Source: Rapana venosa (taxonomy: Eukaryota > Mollusca > Gastropoda > Neogastropoda > Muricidae). Taken from it: a DNA stretch of 64,000 nt. The notes under the pieces are model-generated. The model saw only the letters and a program-made list of their open reading frames with translations, did no database searches and was not told where the DNA came from. The DNA is taken from NCBI GenBank assembly GCA_028751875.1, contig CM054143.1, forward strand, positions 70,580,280-70,644,279. Reading direction: 5' to 3'. The translations under genes were made by a program, and so were the position numbers. Numbering within the stretch: position 1 is the first letter of the stretch; each line of letters begins with the position of its first letter. Shown here in pieces: positions 49,325-61,276 of this stretch.

Positions 49325-49590
49325 GAAAAAGCGTAACATTAAAATGGTAATGGCATGTCACAAGATCCAAAGGACTTTGCAAAGACATTTTTTACAAGGG
49401 CACTGTTCAAGAGGAAAGAAGAATAGGCAACCAAGGAAGAGCTGGGGAGGAAAACATCAGCGAATGGACAGCTTAGAACTCAACAAAAACCCTGAGAAAG
49501 GCAGAACAAGAGAGTAATTTGAGGGAACTGGTTTGTTGAGTCTTTGAGGGTGCCCCCATGGTCGTCAGACTACGGGACAGATAGATAGAA
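49325..49590 (+). mobile_element. LINE 3-prime tail fragment
   Basis: An open frame (49,323-49,517) contains KIQRTLQRHFLQGHCSRGKK, then a RMDSLELNK segment, ending with GACAGATAGATAG. It resembles the last segment of a LINE ORF2 different from the one before it. Probably a separate truncated insertion. Confidence 0.5.
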
Positions 49591-49884
49591 ATCACAGTTA
49601 CATATATCAAGCATATATCATCATGAATGTGTATGAGATGTTGTGAAAAAAGAGAAAAAAGAAGTAGAATGCAACATGTTTTAGTGTACATCACTTTTAA
49701 GCCAAACTAGATAATTAATTATAAATTGATGTTTTTGAGTTTGTCAAATGTCTACATGACTTTAATGGCAATAAAAATAATTCTGAAACTTAATCTCACT
49801 ACAAGTGAAAAAACACACTAAAAAAAAAAACAAAGCGAGAAAAAAGAGAATCAAAAAAAAACAAACTGTCATCACACATAAGCA

Positions 49885-50055
49885 TACCTTTTCTCCCACA
49901 TTTCTCCCTATCTACCTCCCTCGACTAATATCATTACATAGAAAAGTCGTTAAATCGAAACATCTTTGTACTTTCAGTAATTCCCCCCTACGCGCATTTC
50001 CATTCAAAGTGCAAACTCACCCCCATGAAATTCTGGTTTTTGGAATGGAAGGTTG
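49885..50055 (+). repeat. Direct repeat, copy 1
   Basis: A 170-base block (TTCTCCCTATCTACC, TCTTTGTACTTT, TGAAATTCTGGTTTT, GGTTGGCAG) recurs at 50,975-51,155 with many small changes. The surroundings are rich in A and T homopolymers. Nothing coding. Confidence 0.7.
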
Positions 50056-50974
50056 GCAGAAAAATCTTTTTACTGAAATTATTTGTTGGACATTTTCTAA
50101 TTCTAAAGGGGGTTCGAATGTTTACTTTCTGCGGTTCCACTAAATTGGGTTTTAAATTAATAAAAAGTTGACAAAGCTGCAAAAAGAAAAAAAACATGAT
50201 AGCTTTTCAACTGTTTTAGATTTTCCTCTTTCTCTTCATAAGGGTTATTTTTGCTTCAAAATTTTTGCGGGAAAACATGTAAAAAAAACGGGAAGGGGCG
50301 GGCAAAACCCAGCATCGTTCATTCGGGAATTGAAACTTTCTTTGCACTCATAGGGCTTTCGAAAATCCTGTACAAAAAATTTTTCTCTCATCTACAGATT
50401 GAATTTAAATGCCTTTCGAGAAAAATTTGCCGAAAAAAAAATTTTAAAAAAGTGGTAAAAAAATTTTCCCAAATGTTCTGTTCGTTCAATTAAAGGGTTT
50501 TAAAACTTTTTTTTCTCATTTCAAAAGCCCTCTGCAGGAATTTTTAACCATCCAGAGAATTATTGAGATAGCCTTGTCTCTGTTGAAATCCCCGTATCTC
50601 TTTTTGTAAAGTAGGTCGTGAATCTACATTTTGCTTGTTTCACCAGCGGGCCGTTACAAGTAGTTCACAATTGTTTTTTTCCAACATTAATTTTTTTCCC
50701 TTTTTTCGGGGTTTTTGTTAATTTTTGAGTTCTTCCTTTTTTTTGCAACATACTATTTATAAATTTTGGAATATTTTTAATGTGCATTCAAAACCAACAC
50801 ACTCTTCACAAAACCCTTATCCATTATCTGCCCCCCCCCCCCCCCCCCCCCCCCCGCCCCCCATCTCTAATACACTTTAAGTGAACAATTAAAATTAAAG
50901 ACACACAAGTGACACACCGGGCACACACACACACCAACTTCAAGTGACAAAAAAAACTTCAGTCACACTAAAAA

Positions 50975-51155
50975 GCAATCCTTTTCTCCTACTTTCTCCC
51001 TATCTTTTCCCCTTCTCTAATATCACTTACAGTGAAAAGTCATTTAAACGAAAGAAAAAAAAACTTTGTACTTTTTAGTTTCCACCACGGGCCTTTCATT
51101 TTTAAATCAAAATCACCCCCCCTGAAATTCTGGTTTTGGGATGAAAGGTTGGCAG
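50975..51155 (+). repeat. Direct repeat, copy 2
   Basis: Counterpart of 49,885-50,055. A poly-C run (50,830-50,870) lies between the copies. Confidence 0.7.
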
Positions 51156-53049
51156 CTAGGCAAATTTTTTACACAGGGAAAATTTTTAACTTTTTAAACC
51201 AATACCCCAAAATTCAGTACCAGATGATGTTGCAAAATGATGTTTGCACATTGCCCAGCTAACACTCTGGGTCACCCAAACGCACTCTGACCCTCACCCA
51301 CCCGGGGAAACACTTGAGATTGAAATTCAAAACCCGCATGAGAAGTTTGCGTGTGTGACTGTTTTTAATACCTCGCCATATAGGCACCATACTCTGCCTT
51401 TAAGATTTTCGAGAGTGCAATTGTTATTAAGACAGTCATGGCTGAAGGCAATCTCAACACATGTTAAACATAACAACATTGTAGTGAGGGCCCCTTTGGG
51501 ATGAGCGACCTCAGTCCTGACACAGCTTTTGGCCTGGGGCCCAAAAGGGCCAAAAGATGACAAAGCAGTGACCGGGTTGTGTTCAGGTTGACAGTTTGGG
51601 GCCCCTGTGAGGGGATGGCACGCCTTGGAGCCGTCTCCCCCCAATGCTACACACCAGCACCAACGAAGGACCTGACTGTGGGAGCCGGGGAGGGAAATTT
51701 TTTGGGGGGCAGCCCAAAGTCAAAGTCAAAGTTTTATGTTTAGATGGTCATTGAATAACATGCATTCTTTTTTTTATTAAGCCCCCTATCAAAGGGAAAA
51801 AAAAACGAAAAAAAAAAGATAATTATATCAGACATAGAATAAAAAAAACCCAAAACATGGGGAAAAAACTAAAAAAAAAAATAAAAAGCATATATGGGAA
51901 TTAAAAAAACAAAACCCCCGAAAATATTTAAACCATACAATTCAAATAATTAAAAAATCCTGAAAAAAATATCCGTCATAATACAAACAAACAAGCAGCA
52001 AAGAAAAACCAAACCACAACAACCAATGAAGACAAAAACAGAAAAAAATAAAAAAACCCACACCAACTGCTTACCATCCCCCCCTCCTCAAAACACACAC
52101 ATACACACACCAAACCTTCACCATACAAAACACTGAATAAACACAAAACAAAAAAAGAATCAACAAGAACAACCACAACAAGAAAAAAACAAGCAAACAA
52201 ACACAAACATACGTCACAACAACAGCGACAATAACCAACAAAGGACCAAGATTACCAACCAAGATAAATGAAGAACAATATAGAACTAACAAAAGAACGA
52301 GAAAACGAGTCCAAAAAACCCCCTCCCCCCCTCCCCAAGAAACCACCCTAAACCCAAAACAAAACAAAAAGCGAATAAACCAGAACCCCCACCCCCCACC
52401 CAACCTGAACAACAACAACAACCAAATGGATAGAAACAGAGGAAACTGATGTTCATTTTTAACACTTACATACACATACCATCCTCACCCATATCCCCTT
52501 CACCACATAAAATACTCATATACACGGAAAACAAGAAATAACCAAGCAGACATTTGGATTCAGAGCAAAAAGTAATACAAAGACATCCATTCCCTCCCTC
52601 GTCCCATGTCCTATATCCGCATGTACATTGCTTTTTGATTTGAGGCAGAAAAATGTTAATCCGTCCATCAATAAAATAAATTCAGGCAATGTAAACCCAA
52701 TCCAGCATACTAACCTCAGCAATAACAATTTAGCTCATCTAATACAATGAAAAAATAAAACTAAAGCAACCAAAAATTAACAAATCAGCATATTTTTTGT
52801 CTAACACAAAAAATGTAAAAAGGCCAAGACAGACAAGAAAGTAAAAAATTCCAAAACCCAAAAACCAATTACACACCACACACGCACATCACACCACTTG
52901 ACACACACACACACGACACACACACACCAGACTCAAGCGTGTTGGGGTTGATATCATATCAACCCATATAAAGCTCAATGCTTACTACCTGTACTCTATA
53001 TGAATATGAAAACTTGGTCATATCTGATTTTAATTACAAGAATAACGAC

Positions 53050-56000
53050 AGTGACACTTAAATCACTCTCTTAATTTACAAGGTCGTGTTCGTACTTTTA
53101 TTCATGAAATATCTTTTTAGATGGTTTTATATACTGATTTTTGCCTTTAATTTACATTCAAATTTTTCGGAGTTTATCCATAAGGTCACTAGCCTGAATA
53201 GACAAGAGGCCGATTTATAATATTTATTTCTGGTCTTGGAAATGTAGCAAATGTTGTGTCTATGTTAGGTTAACTTGAAAACTTTGGTAATCTTCGTAGG
53301 TGCAAATTGATTAACTCTTTTTGCATAAACACATCTTATTGATAATAGTCAGTTTCAAAATGTCAGGACATTTATTGCTTATAATCCTCATTTTCAGGGT
53401 GGTTTGTTTTAAACAATAACAAGTATTACTGCTCTTTTATATAACCGATGAATGAATTTCAAGATCGTTCCACGCAGGTCTCCCAAATAAGTGATGCATA
53501 GTCAATTATTGTAGAAAGTGAACCACAAAAAAAATAGTTTTGGAGAATGATTATTAGAAATTTTTTAATTTTGGATACTTGAATTAGCCCTGTGAAGCTA
53601 GCGTTTAGTAGTGACATTATGTGATCTGCTCCAGTCACATTTGTCAATGGTAACACCTAAATTTATGAGAGTCAACTTCTTCAACTATCCGTTATTCAAA
53701 AACAGAATTTGAAACCTATCGTTCATTTTTTGCCTTTTCTGTCTTGCTGAATACGTACAACACTTTGTTTTTTGTGTCATTAAGGACATGTGGTTTAATT
53801 GATCCAAATAATCAATCTGTCAATACTGTATTGAAGTTGCGATTAATCTTCGATCTGAATCACTACAACTAGAGTAGGTAGGTCAGCAAACATATTCACA
53901 GTTACATTTAATAAAACAGGGTAAATCATTTTACATAGACGAACACAAGATGGTCCCAATAGAGTCCATGTGGTAAAAAAAAAATAGGGAAAGGAGTCCC
54001 ATAACCTATAAGACGTAGGGAGCAAGGCGTCAGAGACCTCACTTCTCTAGGGCCAGCATATGAGGTCGCGCCCATCGCCTCTCTCCCTCGCTGCTTAACC
54101 TTCCCGGACCCTAAAGATGGTAGGGGTTCCCCATTACAGCTGGGTGAACTGGTGGAACTGTACTGAAGCCAAGCAGCAAACGGTAACACATCCAACTGGT
54201 AACCACGCTCGAAATTTGCTGCTTAACTTGGCTGGGGGAATAGCGAGTGCTCCGACCAACTGAGTCTATCCCGTCCCGCCTTGATCCTTGTGACCCAATA
54301 TCTAATGGTAGTAGTTCTGACGCTAGGATTATTACAGATACGACTGCTGCCAGATAGACAGAACAATTTTAGTAGTTGGATAAGTTCAGGTTGCAGTTTG
54401 TACAATTCTAATTTACGCAATAACAAAGAGTTGTTGATGCACACAAAAGCATTTCAAGTACAAAAAGGATGCCATTCAACTTATTGTCAAATTATATTTT
54501 GCAGGAGACTGTCAGTGACTGAGTGAGAGCAGTGTGACAGGATAGTTTTTTACCAAACACTGATTGAATCCCTCGTGCAATAGACTGTTTTTTTATAAAG
54601 TGAGATTTTAGGGATGTTTGTATGTGTTTTTCAATGGGTTTTAGATAGTACAAGAGAATTGAAATTGGGGGGCCCCCCCTTAATTTGAAGGAGAAGAGCA
54701 GGTCAACTGATTTATGGACAGGTATAAACTGTTGCCTTTAAACTTGAGAGGAAAACACCTTTTCTTCACATAACACAAGTTATATAGATATGTTAGTGTT
54801 TCAACAAAAACCGTACTTGCAAGTTTTATAATCCAAGCATCTAACTTGTCTTGATCACGAGTGTTCTAGAATTCGTTTGCATTTTATGCTTACAAATACG
54901 TCAAAGGGTCATGTGCTTGGAGATTAAATGAAAGTAATATGTTTTTGAGTTAATATATTTGTAGGTAATGAAATTCAATTTTTTTTTTTTTCCTTCTTTG
55001 ACGTTCACATGTTTTATAACTTTATTGCCTACATTTGAAAAATGGCTGTTTTAATTCATCAGCTGATAATGTCTTTAAGGAACTGTTGACTTTTTGGAAA
55101 CATGTTATTACATAATGTATTGATGTCTTTCCCAATCTGGCGAGAGTCACTAGTGGGATTAACAACTGTTGAAAGTAATTACGCTTTGATCTGCGTTAAT
55201 GGAATTCACTTATTCCTTTGTGTCCTAAATTGTTCCTATAGTGTACCATGGGTTTTCAGGTGGTTTCTTAAATTTATCTCCGATTCTATGTCTGTTGTTA
55301 CCATGGAGGTTTGGTTTTTTTTCTTTAACTCCTCTTTTTTATAACGGGAGCAATGTATTCATACCTGAGATAAATGTTAACCCACAATTCAGCAGCTTCA
55401 TTGGGTCTCTGATTTGGTAAACATCTAGTAATGTGATTATCAGGTCCGAAATAAAATTATCCTCACAGAAGTTTTTTGAATCGTCGGTAAAATACAGTTT
55501 TATGCCCAACTTTTAGGAAATTTTTTATCGACCGCTTAAACCTATACAGCATACAGATTATGATCGCTGCATCCACATGATGGAGCACTACTTCAGCTAT
55601 GTGCTTTTTGACGTTAGTGTATATATGATCAATAAAGTTACTGAGTTTACTGTTATACTGTGGGTTTATCTATTATTGGTCCAGACCAAGCATCGTATAG
55701 TGTGAGTCCATTTCGGCTTAGTTTGAGTAAGTCTAGGTTAAAATCTCCGATAATCGTTTCAACAGTTTAAAAGTGCAACTTCATCCCATTAGAGAATTGA
55801 ATCTGTCAAACCAATTAGTGGTTTCTGACGGATTTCTGTATATGAATCCTATCAAAAGTGGACTACAGTGCTTTTAATTTTAGATTTCAACCCACATCGA
55901 TCGATTCCTACACATCAAAATTGTATAGCCTTGGACAGCTAAATGAATATGCAAAATATGTTAATAAGCCTGTAGTTTTTGGTTTAGGATCTGGCGAAAT

Positions 56001-56180
56001 ATTTTGGTATCCCTTGAATTTGCATGTCTAGAGAGCATCAGTAAGATTTGAAGAAAGGCGGGATTCCGCAAAGCAATAATGAAACCTCATTCCCATCATT
56101 AAATAGTATGCTAGCAATGCATCATTTTTATTGGTTGCATTGTTTATGTTTGAGTAGCCTACTCCGTAAAAAGATAAAGG
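53050..56180 (-). pseudogene. Jockey/CR1-like LINE, minus strand, right-arm copy
   Basis: Counterpart of 22,260-26,200, read on the minus strand. The frame at 53,656-53,459 has MSLLNASFTGLIQVSKIKKF, then IIDYASLIW, and continues without the two LINE-tail insertions seen on the left. SINE copy E interrupts it. Frame breaks throughout. Confidence 0.7.
53985..54287 (-). mobile_element. tRNA/5S-like composite SINE, copy E
   Basis: Same position within the LINE as copy C in the other arm. Reads GGAGTCCCATAACCTATAAG at its plus-strand left end and AACTTGGCTGGGGGAA towards the head. Confidence 0.8.
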
Positions 56181-56219
56181 GGGGTATGTGTTGACAAGCT
56201 TCATGTTTTATGGCCAACC

Positions 56220-57846
56220 CCCATTTGTCTAGTAAGAAGACCATGACGTAGAGGGAGGAGTGTGGCTAAATAACGCTGTGTTAGAATTTCAGGTTTAAGA
56301 GAGCAAACACCAAGAAAAAAACAAACAAAGTAAACATATACAGAATTTAAAAAACCCAAAACAACATGTAATGAAATATAAAACTCACTAAGAAATAACC
56401 GGGTGATCTACAATAATTGCTCCGTAACAAAATAAACTAATTAACAAAATAATGTATACACAAACACACACTCATTCAGGATTATTACATTACAATGCAA
56501 TGCAAAATCCCATAAAGTTAACCAAAATATTCAGTACAGGATAAAAATGAGAAAATGAGATCACATGGGGTTGTGAGTGAGTGTGTCTGTGCCGTGTGAA
56601 GACCTTCAGCAGGCAAGTAGAAATAAAGAGGGATGGGGGTGTCCACAGTCAGCATTGTTGCTGTCTGAGCAGTAGCGGATTGGGGGCAGTGTGAAGGCAG
56701 GCCTTATAGAATGAGGAGTGACAGACAGAGAAGACGGTCAGCAGACAGCGGTAGACAGGGTCGGTTAGTTTAGTTAGTTAGTCTGTAGTGAAGTTAGAAA
56801 GTTAGAACAACGTCTCTAGCTTTCTTGTCGCCTTCCCAAGTTTGCTCCCCCCCCCCTCCCCTTCGGACATTCCTATTTATCAACCAATGGATTGTACACA
56901 TCTGATTGACAATTGCAGTAGTGGAAATGTAAGAGACACCCCCCTTTGTTTGTGTTAGATAGCGTGGAATAATAGAGACAGAGATGGATTGATTAGTGTT
57001 TGTAGTTTTTGTTTCTAACATGTTTGTGCTGCAGTTTCATTTTCCAGGCTCACCAAACACAGCCTGTGACTGTTGACATCAGAATTTGTATCTCACTGCG
57101 ATCAGTGAACAGACTTGCCAGTGACAGCCAACTATGGACCAACTGTCTTATTCCTATTCTGGAGTCAGAGGCCCCTCAAACCCCTCTCCTACTGGCTGCT
57201 TCCTTCTCCTAGCATGGCCTTCTGTCACACAGAAGAAAAGAAATGTAAGCAGCTGTAGCCATGGTTTTCTTTCTTTTTCCTCTAGTTAGTTTAATTTCAT
57301 CCGAAGATTTTCCTTCCTTTTAAATGGAATTCTGCATTGGTGAATTCGGTTTTTTTTGTTGGGGGTTGTTGCTGATGTTGGTTTTTTTTTTGGGGAGATA
57401 GTACTGATTTATTGACTTATTGTTTTGTAATTTAATTTTTGTGTCATGTTTTTCTTTTGATAAACTATTCACTTTTTATAATCTGTTTGTATTGAGATAT
57501 CTGCATACTGGAATTATTTGTTTTATGCAATAAAAAGTTCAGAATGAGAGGAACGGAGAATATTAATTTTGTAGGGTGCATTAGTTACATAGCTGCCAAC
57601 CATTTCCTTTTTTCCCCAGAACTTAGCTGCAATTCTGGTTTTCACCATGTAAAAAAAATCACCAGGGAAAACTGCAGTAGGACATCTGCAGGCTTGCTGG
57701 TTTCCAGTACTGATCACCACGTCAGAGAACAGTGCAGATCAGAAGGGTGTTCTCAAAAGAAGGATTCTCCATACATCAGTCAGTCTTCTGCTGTATTCTG
57801 TGCCAATGCAGTTGTCAGATTTGGCCTGGCAGACAAAATGTCATTA
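56220..57846 (+). repeat. Interspersed block U, copy 3 (plus, truncated)
   Basis: Follows copy 2 closely up to GACAAAATGTCAT at 57,842, then is replaced by LINE sequence. It lacks the roughly 250 bases found at 44,160-44,400. Confidence 0.8.
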
Positions 57847-58045
57847 CAGCTCCTTTTCTTTCATCCGACAAGGGAGAAAGAAATCACGATAATTCTGAAA
57901 GAAATTACTATTAAATCATGCGATCTTGATCCTATACCCGCTTCTCTTTTCACACAGTGCCTACCACAACTTATACCCACTATCACGAAAATAGTGAACT
58001 CATCTCTTGTTTCAGGAAATGTTCCATCAGCTCTCAAAATTGCTA
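57847..58045 (+). pseudogene. LINE reverse-transcriptase fragment broken by the hairpin element
   Basis: The plus-strand frame reads KEITIKSCDLDPIPASLF, then LIPTITKIVNSSL and GNVPSALKIA, the well-known start of the Jockey/CR1 reverse transcriptase (DLDPIP and NSSL strands). The expected next strand (a PLLKK-like segment) is missing: the hairpin at 58,046 follows directly. Only about 66 codons are present and they are uninterrupted, so this fragment is younger or better preserved than its neighbours. Confidence 0.8.
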
Positions 58046-58210
58046 TAGAGAGATAGGGAAAAAGGGGCGTCAAGGTCAACTGTTTACTGTTTATCCAAAA
58101 CCAGGCAACTTTGGTCCGATTCGGCTTCGGCTCATCGAACCAAAAACTTGCATAGTTTTATATAAAAACTAAGCAGTTTACCTTGACGCCCCTTTTTCCC
58201 TATCTCTCTA
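58046..58210. repeat. 165-nt near-perfect terminal-type hairpin
   Basis: 58,046-58,076 and 58,180-58,210 are perfect reverse complements over 31 bases (TAGAGAGATAGGGAAAAAGG and the rest). Pairing continues inward with few mismatches (CAACTG/AAGCAGTTT, TTTAT/ATAAA, AAAAC/GTTTT, then TTGGTCCGA/TCGAACCAA) to an apex around TTCGGCTTCGG. The whole block folds into one long stem. It separates the LINE fragment from the Rep-like coding block. Self-priming or protein-linked hairpin ends of linear replicons look like this, and so do some foldback transposon ends. The function is inferred. Confidence 0.85.
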
Positions 58211-58381
58211 CTAAAACTGAAAGTAATACTAATTTATTTTGATGGGTAAACTATAAAATTATGGGAATTTATTAGAGCATCATTTTTGTCAGGGCAAAAT
58301 AAAGCGCGAGCTACTTTTCGGCGAAAAATAGAATTAATTATTTTTTAAAAAATATTTTTTAGACATATACAAAGCTACAAA
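58211..58381 (+). promoter_or_regulatory. AT-rich leader before the Rep-like gene
   Basis: 171 bases between the hairpin and the first ATG (58,382), with TATAAAATTATGG at 58,250-58,262 and A/T runs near 58,330-58,365. It could hold the promoter. No ribosome-binding or splice signal is evident. Confidence 0.35.
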
Positions 58382-58746
58382 ATGGATACTACATTGCAAC
58401 AAATGGGTATCTATAGGGACAAGTCTCTAGCAACACATATACTACTGGAGAATGCATACAACAGCAATCTTGTACCAGACATAGCAAATGTAGACTACCT
58501 TGCCGACAACAATGGAAGACATATCTACAACCCCTAGAAGGTATTCCAACCTTTGTAGACGATCTATACGTGTTTGGCTATCTAGAAGAAAAGATTGTAT
58601 GTACTCTCGTGGAAAGATATCTTGTATATCTGGAAAGGGTGGGTTCTGCACAACTTGTAGTGTCTAGAATATCTTCTGCAATACTAGACCTTGTGGATGT
58701 GCAGTATGTACATACAAAAATAACGCTACACTATCTGCACTAGCGC

Positions 58747-61097
58747 AAGCGCAAACAAGTACCATACGCTCTACCATTGCAAGAATAGAAAGAGAGACAG
58801 ACTACAGAGCAAAACAAAAACTGGCTACGACAACATCCAGATACAAGACTATATGCTCTGTTTGTTGCAAAACTAGATGTGTCAGAAATACCAATACAAC
58901 AATACACAATATACTACCAACCTTCGAAGAAAGACTTGCCGCAAATGGATATGGCATCTACTCCATTGACTACACTCGAGACTTCTCTGGCACTCTAGAC
59001 AGACAATCTCTTGTAGACTATCTATGCCAAGAACACGACTTTCGTACACAAGGAACATTTGTAGCAGCAATGGAAAGCACCACACCAACCATACTAGACA
59101 ACACAGACTCGGTAGGCAACCATGTTTGCACGTGGATATCTACACACAATGGGTACACAACGCGTACAAAAGTGTACAACAAGATAGTATCTAACATAGA
59201 AGCAGGAGAAGTACGAGAACATTTTGGTGGACATCTTGCTAGACTATGTAGACTGTCCAAACAAAACAACTACGCAAAACATTTCTACACCCAGACACAC
59301 AATCCCATGGTTGTACTCGCATAGAAGTCTCTCTCTATGCATGCACAAATAGAACACCAGAGACAGCAGATATGCTAGTAGACAGTGTGCTAGAAATACT
59401 TCCTCCACTATTTGTTGTACAACCAGCTGTACGCCAATATACCAACTTTGCCAAAGCACTAGACAGATGTTTTGTACTAGCAGATAGACCCAATTCTACG
59501 ATATATGTTTGTTGGTATGCACACACAAAAACAAGAAGACTGGGCGGTGTTTGTATTTCCCCAACAAAGAACACAGTAGAGAAAGACAATCTATGGTACA
59601 AAGCAATCTCCTTTGCTATTGGAGACTTTGGCTTTCGCAACTGTCCATCTTCTTTGCAGAGATACTATCTACAACAGATGGTGTGCTACTGTCTCTCTTC
59701 GATGCTACACAAAAAGCAACGACACACAAACAATACTAACTGCATGTAGAAGACCAACCCAACTACACCAAGAAGCACCAGACCCAACAAACTTTTCCAT
59801 CAACAACACAGTGGATTGGACATGGCGACAAAAGAAATGTACACATGCTATAGGTGTAGAAGCTCCTCTATACATATTCCAAGAAGCACCAACCCAACGT
59901 ACTATCTCTCTTCTTTCTACACGAGATAGGGAAAAGCTGCAACAACAGATGCACATAGAAATGTGCGTAGAGATTTGGAAACGATCTGCACACGACCAGC
60001 TGCTATACCTACAAGAAAGACACCAAGAGAATCTACAGCAACGAAGCAAAGAGCTACAACAATTGCAGGAGTATATACGACAAAACGAATACTATGCTAG
60101 CATATCTACAGCCATACGAAAAAACATAGAACTTGCCCTACAAGGAAAGACGGAACACATATCCACACTTAGCATCTACTACAACCATATGGTCTGTTTT
60201 TAGGATACAGGACAGACTGCAATACCAGTTGTAGGTTGTTGTACACAAACACAGAAGGAGGACTACCCAAATGTGTCTGGGCAAATACCAAACTAGAAAA
60301 GCTACTACATGCATACGAAAACCATATGGAAACAACAATAGACAAATACAAAAGACAGATACATTGGTTTTCCACACAGTGTCTACACATACGTGTACTC
60401 CCACAAACAAAGTTTCTATCTGCAGAGAAAGAAATCCAATACCACCCAATAGTAGTTGTACATGCACCATCCCAACCACCACAAATACACGAAGTGGACG
60501 AAGAGGAATACGACAGAGTGGAACAAGAAGCAACAGAGTATCTACTAGAAACAAACATACCACCATCCAAAGAATGGACAAAAGCAATAGACATGCAGCC
60601 AGGACAGTATATATGTAGAAAGTATGCCACAACAAAGTTTCGTGGAAACAACAAAACAGTATTGTTTCTACTACCCACAGATGACACAGGTATGCCAACA
60701 ACAGATATAGACATCCCAGTGCATGGCTTCTTTCTAGAAAAGGAAATCCAACGCATCAACCTTGGTACATGCTTGCAACCAATGCTGTGTCGTATCGGAG
60801 AAGAAAGAACATCGCCCCAACAGAAAAAAGATAGACTATTCCACATTGCTGCAAACACGCAGGAAGACATACACCAGCACCAATCGACAGCAAAAGCTGG
60901 ACAAAGGCGCTAGACATGCCACCAGGAGACTATACATGCGTAGGTGTAACGAAAACAACATACAGAAAAAAAGACAAAACAATACTACATCTGTCTATGC
61001 CAGACAATCGTGTAGTGTATGTACATGGTTTCTTTGTGGAACAAGCGGTAGAACGCTTTGGTGGTGCTGTAGAAAACAAGATATGCGCAATAGGAGA
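58747..61097 (+). repeat. Long inverted repeat, left arm
   Basis: Reverse-complement counterpart of 61,734-64,000. The match is exact at the inner end (61,097 against 61,734) and becomes noisier outward. The right arm is about 85 bases shorter over the shared span through small deletions. The left arm extends further left than the window shows on the right. Confidence 0.95.
60568..60845 (+). other. Duplicated C-terminal domain, unit 1
   Basis: About 90 codons running from KEWTKAIDMQPGQYIC through VHGFFLEKEIQR to CRIGEERTSPQQKKDRLF. The next domain (60,893 on, complete on the minus strand at 61,940-61,685) has the same order: WTKALDMPPGDYTC, VHGFFVEQAVER, CAIGDKKYTPTRKEDRDVF. I do not recognise the fold. 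The shared Trp, Pro-Gly, Cys and Gly-Phe-Phe positions imply a structural domain duplicated in tandem. Confidence 0.8.
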
Positions 61098-61276
61098 TTT
61101 TGTGTAGAGGAATCTGCTTCCAACTCCAAGATACAATCTTTGCGTGGGAAAGTATCTGCCAACGAAGCAAGAAAGCGCTTTGGCATTGGCACAACTAGAT
61201 TGTACAGAATATGGAATCGTGCTGCTGCACAAAACCAAGAAACAAAGTTGGAAGCAGGATTCCTCTACACAAAATC
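61096..61276. repeat. Small nested inverted repeat at the arm junction
   Basis: 61,096-61,124 (GATTTTGTGTAGAGGAATC and on) is the reverse complement of 61,247-61,276 apart from one inserted G. The 122-base spacer lies wholly in the centre of the large palindrome. Its left half begins exactly where the left arm stops matching the right arm, so it is probably tied to the event that made the palindrome. Confidence 0.85.

Larger units (their letters stand above)
51352..57846 (-). repeat. Large inverted duplication, right arm
   Basis: Reverse-complement counterpart of 18,990-28,256. It has the uninterrupted (empty) state at all four sites where the left arm carries an extra element. It begins where the left arm meets its AATTC tail and ends at 57,846, where a LINE fragment starts. 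Confidence 0.85.
58382..61107 (+). pseudogene. Rep-like replication-initiator gene, left copy, frame-broken
   Basis: A coding block of about 900 codons split by at least six frame changes. Frame starts are 58,382 (stop 58,535), 58,531 (stop 58,741), about 58,740 (stop 59,324), 59,372, 59,613 (stop 60,203), about 60,200 (stop 60,913) and 60,916. Visible in order: an IDYTRDFSGTLDR segment (58,960-59,005), a TKVYNK segment then EHFGGHLA (59,165-59,245), TRIEVSLYA (59,320-59,350), an IYVCWYAHTKT segment (59,500-59,530), FAIGDFGFRNCP (59,610-59,645), a Gln/Glu-rich coiled coil (59,930-60,110) and two copies of a WTKA-DM-PG-Y-C domain (60,568 on and 60,893 on). Tyr-Asn-Lys and Arg-Glu pairs of this kind occur in some rolling-circle-type initiators, so DNA nicking at an origin is a possible role; this is inference. 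No Walker A helicase box is seen. Third positions favour A (ACA, CTA, GTA, AGA). Confidence is high for coding, low for function. Confidence 0.5.

Noticed and set aside
60138..60870. 187- and 233-codon minus-strand frames
   Set aside because: They are antisense shadows of the Rep-like gene; Cys/Val/Leu-rich composition mirrors its codon bias.
58382..61107. Helicase or capsid function for the Rep-like protein
   Set aside because: I see no Walker A/B, SF3 or jelly-roll signature, so only an initiator-like reading is offered.
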